Part shown: positions 1 through 10,847 of the stretch, piece by piece
Layout of the letters: every line of letters starts with the position of its first letter
Position numbering within the stretch: position 1 is the first letter of the stretch
Assembly (NCBI RefSeq): GCF_027244095.1
Contig: NC_069671.1
Coordinates: 992,001-1,056,000 of the forward strand
Source: Hemicordylus capensis
Lineage: Eukaryota > Chordata > Lepidosauria > Squamata > Cordylidae
DNA: 64,000 bases
Direction of reading: 5' to 3'
The notes under the pieces: generated by a model
The model's input: the letters and a program-made list of their open reading frames with translations, nothing else
Databases searched by the model: none
What the model was told of the DNA's origin: nothing
Translations under genes and position numbers: made by a program

Positions 1-2261
1 AGGCCAAACCAAAAGGGTGAGACTCAAAGGCTCTCTTGAAGGCCAGTAATCTTGTTAAGCCTCAGATTTCTGTGGGGAGGAGGCATTTCCTAGCCCAGGA
101 GCAGCTGCAGAAAAGGCCTGGTCGCAGTCGCCACCAGACGGATCGGTGGCAGCAGCTGGAGGTGGACTTCTCCAGGAGCTTCGCCAGACAGCAAGCTTTA
201 CCGTGGGTTTTCTGTGAGGCTTTGCTGCTGCGAGTTCGAAGTTGCCCCCCCAAAAAACAATACAAAAATTTGATTTTTTAATCTCGAATATAAGTCATGC
301 TACACAATAACCCGAATGGTGTGTGAAGTGCTCCCTGATAATTTGCAATGACCTCAGGGTAAATCTGGCCGATAGGAATGCACACTTCCATTCCGGAGGA
401 GATGCGAGCTCAAAGCCGGGAGCGAAACCCTTCCTGGTGACCTTAATATGCAGTGGAATCCTGCAGAAGAAGGGTCTCCCCAAGGTGCAGGTTCTGTTGA
501 GAGACTCTTTGCACAAGAGTGTGATCACACAAGCGTGCCGTTTCTCAAATCACCATTTCTAGGGTGGCTATGTGATCTTCTTGCATTAGCACAACTTTGT
601 TGTGCAAGTGCTTTGTTAGTCAGGATGTCCACCGCTGTGTTCACTGGGGCTTACTCCCAAGTAAGCATGCGTTGGATGATACCCTGAAGGCCAAACTAGA
701 TATTGCCAATAACTAGATTAACATCTAGTTCGTCATTTGGCCCATCAGCTTTGTTGGTAAATATCCATGGGCGGATCTGATGAAGATCCAGACCACAGTG
801 TCAGGGGAAGGGAAATTTAGCACTCTTCCCCCACTGTGGTCCTCTTGTGGATTCCACAGCTGCTAGTTTATTTGTTTTTTAACCTGCTCAGGGTCAAATG
901 ATCACATCCAGTTTTGCCATTCAGTTGCTTTAGACTTCAGCCTTAAGTTATATATGTCCATAGAGGAGAACTTAAGCACTTGTCTAAAACTCCCTCATTG
1001 CAGTCAATGGGGTCTCAGGTAGGGTTGCCATATTCTGGCTCTCAAAATCTGGGTGGCTAATTTGCATATTATGTAAATTGACTTGCAAATAATCTTGCAT
1101 ATGCACATTAGCAGCTGCACTTTCCGGTTGACTTGTATTTGCTCTGGATATCTACCAACAGTAGTTGGGGAAGATATCTTTGCCTGGCCATTTTCCTTGA
1201 CACATTAACAGCAGCAATAGAACACACACCAAAAAAAGTACAGCTTTTTAATTAAGGCTGCAATTCTGTACACACTTATTTGAGAGACAATCTGATTGAA
1301 ACCAATGGTGCTTACTTCTAAGTAGGCATGCATTGAAGGTAAAGCCAAGGCAGTCCTTAAACATTACAATACACAGCCTGGTAGGCAGGCAGTGATTCAC
1401 ATCAAAAGCAAGCTATCCTCTCAACTGTCCAAAAGAGATCCCCTGCTAATAACAAACAAGGCAACATTCCTTAGGGGGTTACTGTACTTGTGAAAGTGGA
1501 ACCCTCCCAGCTCACCTCCTGTGCTCTTCTCTCTTAATCCAAGCCCAGCGGTTGAGCAGAAGAGGGCGGCACGTTTTGCTCCATAACTCTGCTTCTACAA
1601 GGGCTAGAGCTTAGCTTTTAAAAAAAGAAAGAAAGAAAGAAAGCTGAAATCTGGGCAAATCCGAGTGAAATGCTTAAAATCCAGCTGATACCCAGAATTC
1701 CAGTGTGTGTATGTGGCAATGCTAGTCTCAGGGTACTTAACTGTGGCTGGATCGTGCTCATAGGATTTTGTTCCATTTTGTTTGATTTCTAAGGCATATG
1801 TCCCCCCTTTTTTAAACCTAAAAATGCAACACATTTATTTTCTGTTCTATTTATTTCTTTACAAAAGGATTTGTTTTCAGTCTGTTTTTATCTTCTTTTA
1901 AAAAAAAAATCTTTTCATTCAACATGGACCGCATGCTTAGTACTCTTTGCATGATGCCTTAAAATCTTCCAGTTATATCCAGTGGGGGGGAAAGAACATT
2001 TCTTCTTTCTGTGATTTTTCTTTCAGGGAGATGTGCTTTTAGTTCTGAATTCCTTCTTTGTTTCCTTTCTTTCTTTCTTTCTTTCTTTCCTCCTTTCTTT
2101 CTTTTCTTTGATTACAGACTGTGCATCATGATGGTTAAAAGAAAAAAAAAACTGGTTAATTTGAAAAATGATGCTGCTGCTGATAATGTCAGACAATGCT
2201 AAGATGTTCCCTTCTGCTGAAAATCCATATAAACACTGGCAAATGGCTCTTTTGCTTGCAG
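1..2261 (+). other. SRRM4: SRRM4 intron (partial), with microsatellites
   Basis: No coding exon is visible. The stretch ends at a good acceptor (pyrimidine-rich, then TTGCAG) before the first recognisable SRRM4 exon. It contains a GAAA microsatellite near 1621-1643, a TTTC microsatellite at about 2059-2112, a short inverted pair near 685-745, and two copies of a short dispersed motif around GCTTACT...AAGTA (about 636-672 and 1300-1340). The earlier SRRM4 exons must lie to the left of the window. Confidence 0.6.
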
Positions 2262-2599
2262 ATTTCAGAGTCTGGGTCTTCTGCTGACCTCTTTAAAAAA
2301 GCAGAGAGTCACTCCCGCAGGGTAGCCAAACAGAACGGAGAGCCGCATGAATACGACTCAGGAAATGATACTTCTTCCCCTCCGTCCACTCAGACGAGCT
2401 CATCCAGGTCAAAGGGCAGCCAGGAAGCCAACGGCCAAGGCCATGAGGGTGTGGGCCGCCATGCCTTCTCCTCCGGGAAGACCAGCAGTGACAGCAGCTC
2501 GGACTCTGGAAACTCCTTCACCAGCTGCGTCTCCCACTCAAAGGGAGCAAGTCTGGCCAACACAACTCCCTCTCCATGTCTTCGAGCCAAGGAGCACAG
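2262..2599 (+). CDS. SRRM4: SRRM4 internal coding exon (Ser-rich linker)
   Basis: This exon encodes part of the neuronal SR-related splicing factor SRRM4 (nSR100), a nuclear activator of microexon inclusion. It is 338 nt, enters in phase 0 after TTGCAG and leaves in phase 2 before GTGAGC. The translated exon starts ISESGSSADLF and contains EYDSGNDTSSPPSTQTSS, then a serine-rich tract with SDSGNSFT. These blocks match human SRRM4 as I remember it (GSAADLF, EYDSGNDTSSPPSTQTSS, SDSGNSFT). The phase-2 end joins the next exon through a shared arginine codon. The middle is diverged from human, as expected for a low-complexity linker. Gene order with HSPB8 downstream supports the call. Confidence 0.9.
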
Positions 2600-2635
2600 G
2601 TGAGCAATGGCCGTCAAGTGGATCCTGCGTCACAC

Positions 2636-2744
2636 CAGGGGCTCTCAAACTCATTTGGGCTCCCCAAATGTGGCGGGACTGCAACCCCGCCAAAGACCAT
2701 TGCGAGGATGGGCATTGTAATCCAACAGCATCTGGAAACCCCTG
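2636..2744. repeat. Palindromic hAT-like MITE, degenerate
   Basis: Ends are CAGGGGCTCTCAAAC on the left and a matching inverse near CCCCTG on the right. The centre has the diverged ACTACAACTCCCA-type core seen many times in this window. The CAGGGG ends resemble hAT terminal repeats. Confidence 0.6.
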
Positions 2745-2757
2745 CTTGAGATGTTTA

Positions 2758-3016
2758 TTAAAGTTGAAGTGTGCCGTCAAGTCGGTGTCGACTCTGGGTG
2801 CCCACAGAGCCCCGGGGTTGCCTTTGGTAGAATACAGGAGGGGTTCACCATGGCCATTTCCCATGCAGGAGGAGATGATACCTTTCAGCATCTTCCTGTA
2901 TCACTGCTGCCCAATATAGGAGTTTCCCATAGTCTAGGAAACACACCAGCGGGGATTCGAACGGGCAACCTCTGGCTTGCCAGTCAAGTCATTTCCCACT
3001 GCGCCATGAGGTGCTT
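2758..3016 (-). repeat. Sauria SINE, antisense
   Basis: Read on the minus strand it starts with a tRNA-like head (GGCGCAGTGGGAAATGAC, then a B box around GGTTCGAATCCCC-like bases), continues through the GCTGAAAGG...CATCATCTC body and ends with the Bov-B-like tail containing GTCGACACCGACTTGACGGC. This family is specific to squamates. Confidence 0.85.
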
Positions 3017-3348
3017 GGGAACCTCTACATTATTACCCTGCTCATGATACACAAGCCGATCAGTTCTGCTGGTTACAGGTACCCTACGGGGTGGAAGGAG
3101 AGGGGATTGCAAGGTTCCCTCCTTCCAAAGAACCTCCCCCACCCCGGTCCTCTGCTCTTGTCCAGAAATGGCCCTCTGGGGCCCTCCTGCCAACAGAGGA
3201 AAGGCAGATGGTGATTCCAGGTGGGGTCTTTTCAATTCAGATGCCCCAGGTTTGGAACTCCTTTCCTAAGGAGGTTTGCCTGGTGCTATTGTTAATCTAC
3301 ACCATAAGCTATCAATAATACTGGTAGTAAAGGGGGTGGGGTGGGGGT

Positions 3349-3591
3349 CCCACCTAATGGCACAGCGGGGAAATGATTTGACTAGCAAGCCAGAAGTTGC
3401 CGGTTCAGATCCCCGCTGGTATGTTTCCCAAACACCTCTATCAGGCAGCAGCGATCTAGGAAGATGCTGAAAGGCATCATCTCATGCTGCGTGGGAGGCG
3501 GCCATGCTCAGCCTCTCCTACCGTAGACAACCACAGGGCTCTGTGGGCACCAGGAGTCGAAATCAACTCAACGGCACAACTTTACCTTTAA
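3349..3591 (+). repeat. Sauria SINE, sense
   Basis: tRNA-like head (GGCACAGCGGGGAAATGA) with a B box near GGTTCAGATCC, body GATGCTGAAAGGCATCATCT, and a Bov-B-like tail ending GGCACAACTTTACCTTTA. It looks full length. Confidence 0.85.
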
Positions 3592-4690
3592 TAGCGGGGT
3601 GGAGGGATTACTTTACTACCGGTATTATCGTTAGCTTTTGGTGTGGGTTAACAATAGAAGCTCCTCTCTTAATTGGTAGTGGAGGTGCTCAGAAGGTCCT
3701 TTCGATTGTTTAGATCGTATTTGTTTATTTATTATTTCTCTATGTATAAGTTGACGCATCGGCGATGCAATGAGCCTATTAACACTTCTGTCCTCTTCAA
3801 AAGATCCTTTATTGCACAAAAACAAAAGTTGATACTCCCCAATAAAAACGTTTCAGCGTACATCATCAGCTAAGCAAACGTGCATAGAAAAGGGCCTCTT
3901 CTGTTCCCAGCTGTTAAATACTTCAAACCAGATAACACTCTCTTCCGTGACTGGTGGAGAGATAATTTTGTCTGTGTAAAGCGGTATATAAATAGCAGCA
4001 GGAGGAGGAGGAGTTAGAATCTTCTGGAGGTTGCAGCCCAGCAAGAAGCAGATTGCTCCGGAACTGAGAGGGAGAAATTTGGAAAGCCTCTGTTTTATGA
4101 ACTTGCTTCTTTATTGCAGGTGAAGGGGGAGGGTCTTTCCTTTCAGAAAGAGGGGGGAAAGAAGGGGAAATGGCTTTATGTAGGATCCTATTAGTCAGTC
4201 TTTGAGAGTAAGCACGGTTGGTTGGAAAGCTGATGGTGCTGTAGCACAATATTGCTAAAAGAAATGAATAATGGCATTAAATGCCTGTTGTAATGATGCA
4301 GATAAGCTTCACTGGGGATGGGGCCCTTCGATGGGTTGTCTGGAAGGGATGGGCGAACCACATAACAATGGGACTCAAATGTCACCAGAGTTTGCTTTGG
4401 GTGTCCTCAGAGGTTCGTGGCTGGATTTTGCCCTCCCCTGGAAAAACCCCTATGGACACCCCTGCTCTCTGTGCAAAGGTTGCATCAGTGCAGAGGCAGA
4501 AGGATCTCTGCTGGAGGACATCTGGAGTGCTTTTGGGCAGCTGCTGCTGCTGGGTCTTCTAAGGCTAGGATAGCATCCCAGGCTGGGTGGGAATGGTCTC
4601 TTTCCAGAGAACGGTGGTTGCCATCTCACTGTGGCGGACACTCAAGAACCACCGCCTCACCCCACCCCTTTTCTCCAACTCCTCCATCAG

Positions 4691-4813
4691 GCCTTGTTTC
4701 CGGCATGAGTCCTCCACCAGCAGGTCATCGCCAGAGTCAGGTCATTCCCGTGACTCACACCCCAAGGCTGGGCCCAGGTCCTCGCAAAGCAGATCCTGCT
4801 CCTCAGGGACGAG
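4691..4813 (+). CDS. SRRM4: SRRM4 internal coding exon (RS-rich)
   Basis: This 123-nt exon starts after TCCATCAG and ends at ACGAG before GTGAGC. It enters and leaves in phase 2, consistent with the exons on both sides. The peptide (PCFRHESSTSRSSPESG..., ending SRSCSSGTR) is rich in Ser and Arg, like the RS-rich stretch before the eMIC region in mammalian SRRM4. The human protein, as I recall it, is about 25 residues longer here, so the lizard exon is shorter or an extra exon was missed. The acceptor choice is inferred from phase and the pyrimidine tract. Confidence 0.75.
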
Positions 4814-4940
4814 GTGAGCATAGCAGGTCCTGCTTCCCAAAGGCACATCTTTCTCTAGGCTGGTCAGGAAGAAAGGACAAGAGAGCCCCAAATGCACCCC
4901 TCTGCATGAATGTCCAGGTCCATAATTCAGTTAAGAGATG

Positions 4941-5049
4941 CGCTCCTCAAACGTGGGTCTCTGGATGTTATTGAACTACAACTCCCATCATCCCCACGGT
5001 GGCTGTGGATGATGGGAGTTGTAGTGCAACAACATCTGGGGACCCCTGC
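4941..5049. repeat. Palindromic hAT-like MITE
   Basis: Arms share GAACTACAACTCCCATCATCC and its inverse GATGATGGGAGTTGTAGT, ending ATCTGGGGACCCCTG. The palindrome is well preserved. Confidence 0.75.
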
Positions 5050-5119
5050 CTTCTGTGGAGCATGTTCTTTTCTCTGTCCTGAATCTGCTGCCCAACATTT
5101 CCTTCGTCCATGGCTCAGT

Positions 5120-5294
5120 CACAACTCTGAATTGTTTTTAATCTTTTAATCAGATCTGTTTATATTCTAGCTGGTATTTTAATTGTGTAATTTTTGTTGT
5201 TTTGTGTTTAACTTTTGTGTGAACCGCCTTGAGATTGTTCTAATGAAAGGCGGTATAGAAATTTAACAATAAATAAATAAATAAATAAATAAAT
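5120..5294 (+). mobile_element. L2-like LINE 3' end
   Basis: AT-rich 3' UTR ending in GAACCGCCTTGAGATTGTTC, GGCGGTATAGAAATTTAA and an (AATA)n tail, typical of the 3' ends of L2/CR1-type LINEs in reptiles. Confidence 0.7.
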
Positions 5295-5463
5295 TTATAT
5301 ATAGGGATATGTGTGTGTTTGTGTGTATACACAGACACATACTGCCCCATCCAAAGACTCTGGGTGGTGCACAGCAGGTAAAAACAAAAACAAGCAACAT
5401 TTAAAACAAATGGCTTAAAACAATATGAAAACAAATTTTAAACAGCTCAGAACTAAACAGCCT

Positions 5464-5912
5464 GGGCCCTGGGTATCCAAGAGGGACTCTTATTCGCCAT
5501 GAATCCCACTGCCCATTGAGATCATCAGGAGAGGTCCGTCTGCCGTTGCTACCGGCTTGTCTGGTGTCTACTCAGAGACAAGCCTTCTCCATTGCTGCCA
5601 CAAAGTTTTGGAATGCGCTCCCTGCTGAAATAAGAGCCTCCCCATCTCTGACATTAAAAAAAAAAAAAAATTAAAGATGCATCTGTTCACCCAGGCCTTT
5701 AATTAAATACAGTTTTAATAGTTTTAACATTGCATTAAAACATTGTTTTTAATTTTTTAATTGTTGTAATGTTTTAACTTTTTCTGCTGTCACTTATTTT
5801 AACTGTTTTAATTTTGGGGGTTGTCATTTATTTTGTTAACTTAACGGCTTAACATTTTGGCTGTCTTTTATTTGTTTTGTTGTAAACCACCCAGAGATGT
5901 AAGTTTTGGGTG
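5464..5912 (+). mobile_element. L2-like LINE, C-terminal coding fragment and 3' UTR
   Basis: A frame containing FSIAATKFWNALPAEIRASP matches the usual C-terminus of L2-type LINE reverse transcriptase proteins. An AT-rich 3' UTR follows, ending in AAACCACCCAGAGATGTAAG. The element is 5'-truncated and decayed. Confidence 0.7.
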
Positions 5913-5914
5913 GC

Positions 5915-6112
5915 AGAGGTGCTCTTTCCCCTGGACTTTGGGGCAAGAGTCCAGGGCCTCCACACCCCCTGCCCCCCCCCAATCCTCTTTAGTCTGTCCT
6001 GGGTGGTGTGGTTTGTGCCCTCAAGAACCTCCCTGTTGAAAAAATGGCCCTTAACTGGCACCCTCCCTGCCCCTTAAAGGTCCCCCCACCTCCCAGGAGA
6101 GCACGAACCAGT
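5915..6112 (-). repeat. Unclassified GC-rich dispersed repeat (copy 1, minus)
   Basis: On the minus strand this reads through GGTTCTTGAGGGCACAAACC, CACCACCCAGGACAGACTAA and GTGGAGGCCCTGGACTC. Related copies lie at 7333-7512 (+) and 49098-49262 (+). I could not assign a family. Confidence 0.6.
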
Positions 6113-6293
6113 TTGTGCCCCTTCCTAGTTAATACAAGTCTGCCATTTCGCCGAGGTCAACCAGCCGCAGAAAGACAATCACTTCCATGGATCTGTCTAA
6201 GGCCCATTTCCCAGGACTTCATTTGGGTTTGAGTTTTAATCCTGTACCCAGGACCTGCTCTTTCTCTGACTTATGGTCCTTCCCTATTTCCAG

Positions 6294-6404
6294 ATCCTAT
6301 TCACGGTCCTCTAGCTATTCATCCAAATCATGCAAGAGAAGTCCCGGAAGCAGAAGCTCCAGACCATGGCGAAGCCCCAGCTACTCCCGATACAGCCCTA
6401 ACAG
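6294..6404 (+). CDS. SRRM4: SRRM4 coding exon, start of eMIC region
   Basis: This 111-nt exon starts after ATTTCCAG and ends before GTAAGG, phase 2 to phase 2. It encodes SYSRSSSYSSKSCKRSPGS followed by RSSRPWRSPSYSRYSPNR. Human SRRM4 has SYSRSPSYSSKSGKRSPPS and RSPSYSRYSPSR at this place. The block begins the eMIC (enhancer of microexons) region shared by SRRM3 and SRRM4, which recruits early spliceosome factors to microexons. The conservation is much stronger than in the two exons before it. Confidence 0.93.
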
Positions 6405-7142
6405 GTAAGGCTCCCTGGACTTAAAACGGCTGGACTCCAGCATTGGGGCTGTGTCTTCAGGATAACTGTACGGTCGAATACAACCCACAGACAGGGGCTA
6501 GAGGGGCCTGCCCACCATTAAGGGTTTGTGTACAATTTGCAAAGAGAAAGACGGTAGATATCCTGTTCCCAGCAGGCCATTAGCCAAGCTGGAGTTTCAA
6601 TTAAGGCAGGGGTCTGGGTGGAGGCAACAATCCTAAGAGGGATTCAGATCCTGGACAACTCGGAGGGGTTTAGACCTTGAGCATCATCTCCAGGGGAGAG
6701 CAAGAGCCAGCTTCAAACAGGGGTGGCTGAGCTGGAGAGTAACACCAGAGTATGTAAGAGGTTGTTCCAGCAAAAGTCTGGTTTATGTCAGCTGCTGGCT
6801 AGTTAGATGGTGGGTCTTTTCCAGGAGAAGCTTCTCTGTCTTAACAGACTTTTATAGCAGAGCCCACCCAGTCCTTGGGCTGTGAGCGGGTACTGGAATC
6901 CGGTTCCTCTGGTGCACAGGGTTTTGGCAAAGAGGGGCTTCCAGCATTGGGGCCACGGGGGGCTTCCCCTCTGACTCATCCCCTGAGCCTTCTGCCTCAC
7001 CTTCAGATTGGGGGATGTGGCTCTGGGGACCTGCCCGCTGAGGACAACTGTATCCTGACAAGTCTAAAGAGAGCCCATACAAGTGGGAGAAGCTGCACTA
7101 AGACGAGCGACACTGACCCTTTCTGGAATGGTCTTTTCTCAG
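6405..7142 (+). other. SRRM4: SRRM4 intron
   Basis: Intron of 738 bp between two eMIC exons. It ends in a good acceptor (TTTTCTCAG). No repeat or other exon was recognised. Confidence 0.7.
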
Positions 7143-7283
7143 GGACCGTGATCACAAGTATGGCTCCAGTGGGAAGACGTCCCACAAGCACCATGACGGT
7201 CGGCGCCGCAAACAATCGTATTCCCCCATGAGGAAGCGCAGGAGAGACTCCCCCAGCCACCTGGAGGCACGGCGCATAACAAG
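7143..7283 (+). CDS. SRRM4: SRRM4 coding exon, eMIC core
   Basis: This 141-nt exon starts after TTTCTCAG and ends AACAAG before GTGAGA, phase 2 at both ends. It encodes DRDHKYGSSGKTSHKHHDG then RRRKQSYSPMRKRRRDSPSH and LEARRITS. The run SYSPMRKRRRDSPSHLEARR is identical to the human eMIC core as I remember it, which is the part needed for microexon inclusion. The His/Lys-rich stretch at its start differs from mammals. Confidence 0.95.
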
Positions 7284-7332
7284 GTGAGATGCTGCTGCTA
7301 CCCAGCTACAGAGGGGCACCTCGGTCACTTTG

Positions 7333-7512
7333 GAGCCTGGACCTCAAGGCCTTTGGAGGGACCCCCTCCCCTGCCAATTAAGCATCCTCATGCTCCACCG
7401 GGCGACCACACTGCCCAGGACATACTAAAGAGGATGGGGGGGGGGCGCCAGGGCTGTGGAGGCCCTGGACTTCCTCCCCAAAGTCCAGGGGTAAGAGCAC
7501 CTCTGCCCAGTC
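7333..7512 (+). repeat. Unclassified GC-rich dispersed repeat (copy 2, plus)
   Basis: Inverse partner of 5915-6112. Over the 3' half (CCCAGGACATACTAAAGAGG through GTGGAGGCCCTGGACTTCC) the two agree at roughly 85% by eye. Confidence 0.6.
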
Positions 7513-7599
7513 GTCCCTGAGGTCGTAGGACAAAAGCGAGGGACTTGCCAGTGGGCATTCCCATCATTCCCTGTCATTCATTGTAGGACCTCCTGAAGG

Positions 7600-7776
7600 T
7601 AGTCCACCATAGGCCTTGCATGCCCAAGGTTCAGTCCCTGGCAGCATCTCCAGGTAGGGCTGGGGGAGACGCCTGCTGGAGACCTTGGAGACACCGCTGC
7701 CAGTCAGTGTAGACAAGACTGAGCTAGACGGACCAAGGGCCTGACTCAGTAGAAGGCAGCTTCCTAGGCTCCTGTG
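7600..7776 (+). repeat. 5S/tRNA chimeric SINE, 5'-truncated
   Basis: Retains CTTGCATGCCCAAGGTTCAG (B box), GGCTGGGGGAGACGCCTG and the tail GACTGAGCTAGACGGACCAA followed by GGCAGCTTCCTAG. The 5S-like head is missing. Confidence 0.75.
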
Positions 7777-7915
7777 AACCTCTCTCTCTCTCTCTCCATG
7801 CATGCGTATCTGATGCCGTCCTCCACTGTGGTGCCAATGAGGCCTAAAGCCTCCACAGCTGAGAGTGACGGTGGGGACCAACGGGGCTGCTTCTTCTTCT
7901 TGTCCCCCGCTGCAG

Positions 7916-8168
7916 TGCCCGGAAGCGCCCCATCCCCTACTACCGGCCCAGCCCTTCCTCCTCCTCCCGCAGCAGCCTCAGCAGCTCCTCCTCCTGGTCC
8001 AGCAGCTTCAGCCGCAGTCGCAGCAGCCGCAGAAGCAGCAGCCGCAGCAGCAAGAGCTGGAGCAGCAGCCGCAGCAGCCACAGCAGTGACGGCAGCCAGA
8101 GCCGCAGCTCCGGGGCGGCGAGGAACAGCCGGAGCTCCAAGTCCAGCTTTGACAGCCTGCGGCATTAG
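7916..8168 (+). CDS. SRRM4: SRRM4 terminal coding exon
   Basis: Last coding exon, ending in TAG. It completes the eMIC region with SARKRPIPYYRPSPSSSS, identical to the human motif as I recall it, then runs into a Ser/Arg tail rich in SRSS and SSRS repeats and ends SSKSSFDSLRH. The first base completes the serine codon split across the junction, which fixes the reading frame. The exon has 84 codons including the stop; I recall roughly 100 in human, so the RS tail is shorter. The AGC/CGC-rich code opens long frames on both strands (including a poly-Gln reading), which are shadows. The 3' UTR end was not identified. Confidence 0.95.
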
Positions 8169-10847
8169 CAGTCGGCCTGCAGCAGCCCCCGTGGGGTGGG
8201 CTTGCCCCCCTGGCCTCTCCCTGCTGCCCCCCACCTCCGGCAATGGGATACTGTACCTTTCTCCACGGCGGAGTCCAGGCGGCTGTTTCCATCCCGACCA
8301 GATGCAAACAAGGCCACCCCCAAGCCCGGAGCAGGGGAGGCATCCACCTGGGGACAGCAAAATGTCACTTCCCCCCATGCAGCTAGTCCCTGGCAGTGCG
8401 GATGCTGGGCCACCCGGGGAAGCAGGATTGGCACACTTCAACCGCAGGGATTGGAAATGCTAAAGGAGCCCCATCCAGTCCTTACCACCAGAGACAGCCG
8501 GGCCTGCCCCTGTTCCTGCCAAGACGGTGGGTGCGGCCCAGTCCCTCTCCTTTGCTCAGGAGGTCCTATCGCTGGCTCATGAAGCTCCCCAACCACGGAG
8601 GTGGAGTTTGGGGTCTCACCTGCTATGGCACTCTTCCCTGCGCCTGGTTCATCTGCAGCCATCTTCTCCTCTTGATCTTCCTTGGCCGGCCAACCAGGCC
8701 CAGAATATCCCTTTCTGACAAATCCCAGAGTTGTGATGGCAAAATGGCGGGTGGCTTCCTAGGACCCCCAACAGCCTAGCTCTTCGTAGGTCCATGAAAG
8801 CGTCAGATGCCAGCCACTCCACACACCAGACGGAAACACAATTCTCCCGCCCCCAAACCTTCACCCACTCAAGCATCCCAGGGGCCTGATTATGGACCAG
8901 TTTGCGTTCTCCCAAAAGACTCGTAGTACCCAAGACTCAGGAAGCAATGCTACTGTTCTGTTCGGTTGTGGTGAGAGGTTGTTCAGAACTCCTCGTTTGG
9001 TTTTGGGTGTCACGCCTCAAGGTGGATGTTTCAGAGCAGGAGAGGATTTCGAAGGAGAGCTATCTGGCCTACAAAATAGCTTCCCCTGATAAGTTTCAAT
9101 GAAGTTGCAATACAAAAATGGGTATCCTCACACTAGAGGTAGACTAGAGAATCCATGGGTCACTCTTCTGAGGTCTCAGGAGAAGGTTGCTGTGGGGGTC
9201 AGGTTTCTGGATGCAACTAAAGATGGCTGGATGGCGGGGGAAACACAGACCTGCTCCATGCGGGCCCGATCCACCAAGAAGTGTCCTCCTGAGCAAGCCT
9301 CACTGCAGTGAACAGGAGCTTCACAATTATCTATTTATTTGTGTGTGTGTGTGTGTGTGTGCACGCACGCACGCACGCACACGTGGATGAGTATGTGTAA
9401 AATATAATTTATTCATCACTTTTCTGCACGTGTCCTTAAAGCGACATACAATAAAATTGGACAACTACAATGCGAAGAGTGTACAATTTAAAAAATAACA
9501 GAGAAGTCGCAGCAAAGATAACTAAAACGCTTGAACCCACCCCCCTAAGCAATGAGACTGTGAAGCAGCAAATTCATCTATCTATGAACATTTCTTGTTG
9601 GAAACTTAAGCAGGGAGATGGCACAGAGAGAGGAGGAGCTGGGCCCTTTTGTGGGCTGTTGTGTTTACTCTGGGAACCCAGATTCCCCCTGCAGAGATAA
9701 TACAATAGCAGCTTTAGGAGGCACAGCACAGGGGAATGAGCCCCACACACACACACACACACACTCACACACCGCTGTCTAGGGAAGTAGCAAGGTTGGC
9801 ATGGGCCCTGGGACCAAAAGTGAAGATGGGCCCCCTTCCCCTTCTTCTTCGGAGAGGTAGGCAGGGAAGAAGGGAGAGCAAGCTAACGCTCAGCTGGTGA
9901 GCCCCTCTCCTTTGGGGGCCCAGGGACATTGGTCCCCCGCTGCCACTATGCCCCTGCCCCAGGCCAATCCATGGCTGTTCTAAGCCAAAACTGAACCACG
10001 GTTACAGCTCTTATGTCTCCTCCGTTTTGCCCCTTAGATGACCATCCACAATGAGCTAAACAGCTTTGGTATGATTGCCAAGAGCACCTAGGCTCCCCAG
10101 AGTAGGATCTATGAGGGATTTCAAAAATCTGACCAAGTCACGAGGCACGTGATTTGCGGGGAGGTGTAGCTTGGGGTTGCAGGATGGGAAGGAGAAACGC
10201 AAGAGCCGTAGGTGGGAAGGAGCCGCCTGAGCCCCTGACACTTCGGCCGTGAGCAGGCCGTCAACAGATGCTTTGCTCTCCTGGGGAAACCGTTTGCATT
10301 CCCGTCGTATTCCTTCGCTTCTGCTGCAGTGAACTGCTGGTGGGCTGGGCCAAGGCTTCAGGGCACCACTAGCAGCATCAGCCCCTTGGCATGGGCTTTG
10401 GAAGCAGGGGCGGCTCCCTCAGGAGGCACGGCAAGGCAGTCACCTCAGTAGGCAGATGCTTGGGGCGCCAGCAAGGTGGCCAAATGCCTTCCTGGCTCTC
10501 AATTGAAGAGCCAAGCAAAAAAGGTGTGTGTGGGGGGGTGCTTGCAGGGGGGCAGCCTTGGTGCCTTGTCCCAGGCACAGAGGGGTTTTGAGCCCCCCCT
10601 GTTTGGAACACCTGCTACTGTCCATGGGGCAAGAGCCTTGGGGGACTTTGGGGTAGAAGGAAGGGACTTCGTAGTGTAAATGGGAGCAAAGAGCTTGATT
10701 TTGTTTGCTTTATTGCATGCAGTGGGGGGGAATCTCAAAACGAAAACTGCACATTGCACACACAGCAGGCCACATAAAGTGTGCGAACCAGGGAAATGTG
10801 GCTCTGACGACCATAGCTGGATGGACCCACCACCACCTCCTCGTCCT
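8169..10847 (+). other. SRRM4 3' UTR and downstream intergenic
   Basis: Begins as SRRM4 3' UTR (GC-rich to about 8900). A (GT)n and (GCAC)n run lies at about 9337-9385, an AATAAA at about 9450 without a clear GU-rich element, and an (AC)n run near 9741-9765. No further gene is seen. The true SRRM4 poly(A) site cannot be placed. Confidence 0.5.

Larger units (their letters stand above)
2600..4690 (+). other. SRRM4: SRRM4 intron with two Sauria SINEs
   Basis: Intron between two coding exons. It holds a degenerate hAT-type palindrome (2636-2744), an antisense Sauria SINE (2758-3016) and a sense Sauria SINE (3349-3591), so the two SINEs form an inverted pair. A further SRRM4 exon could lie here, because the human protein has extra residues at this point, but I see none with convincing borders. 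Confidence 0.6.
4814..6293 (+). other. SRRM4: SRRM4 intron with LINE tails
   Basis: Intron holding a hAT-like palindrome, two L2/CR1-type LINE 3' fragments and a GC-rich dispersed repeat. No coding exon is seen. Confidence 0.6.
7284..7915 (+). other. SRRM4: SRRM4 last intron with two repeats
   Basis: Holds the plus-strand copy of the GC-rich repeat (7333-7512) and a 5'-truncated tRNA-type SINE (7600-7776). It ends with CCCCCGCTGCAG. Confidence 0.7.

Noticed and set aside
7764-8463. Frames of about 225-229 codons on both strands over the SRRM4 last exon
   Set aside because: They are shadows of the AGC/CGC-rich RS tail. Only the frame joined to the upstream exon by phase and matching human SRRM4 is real.
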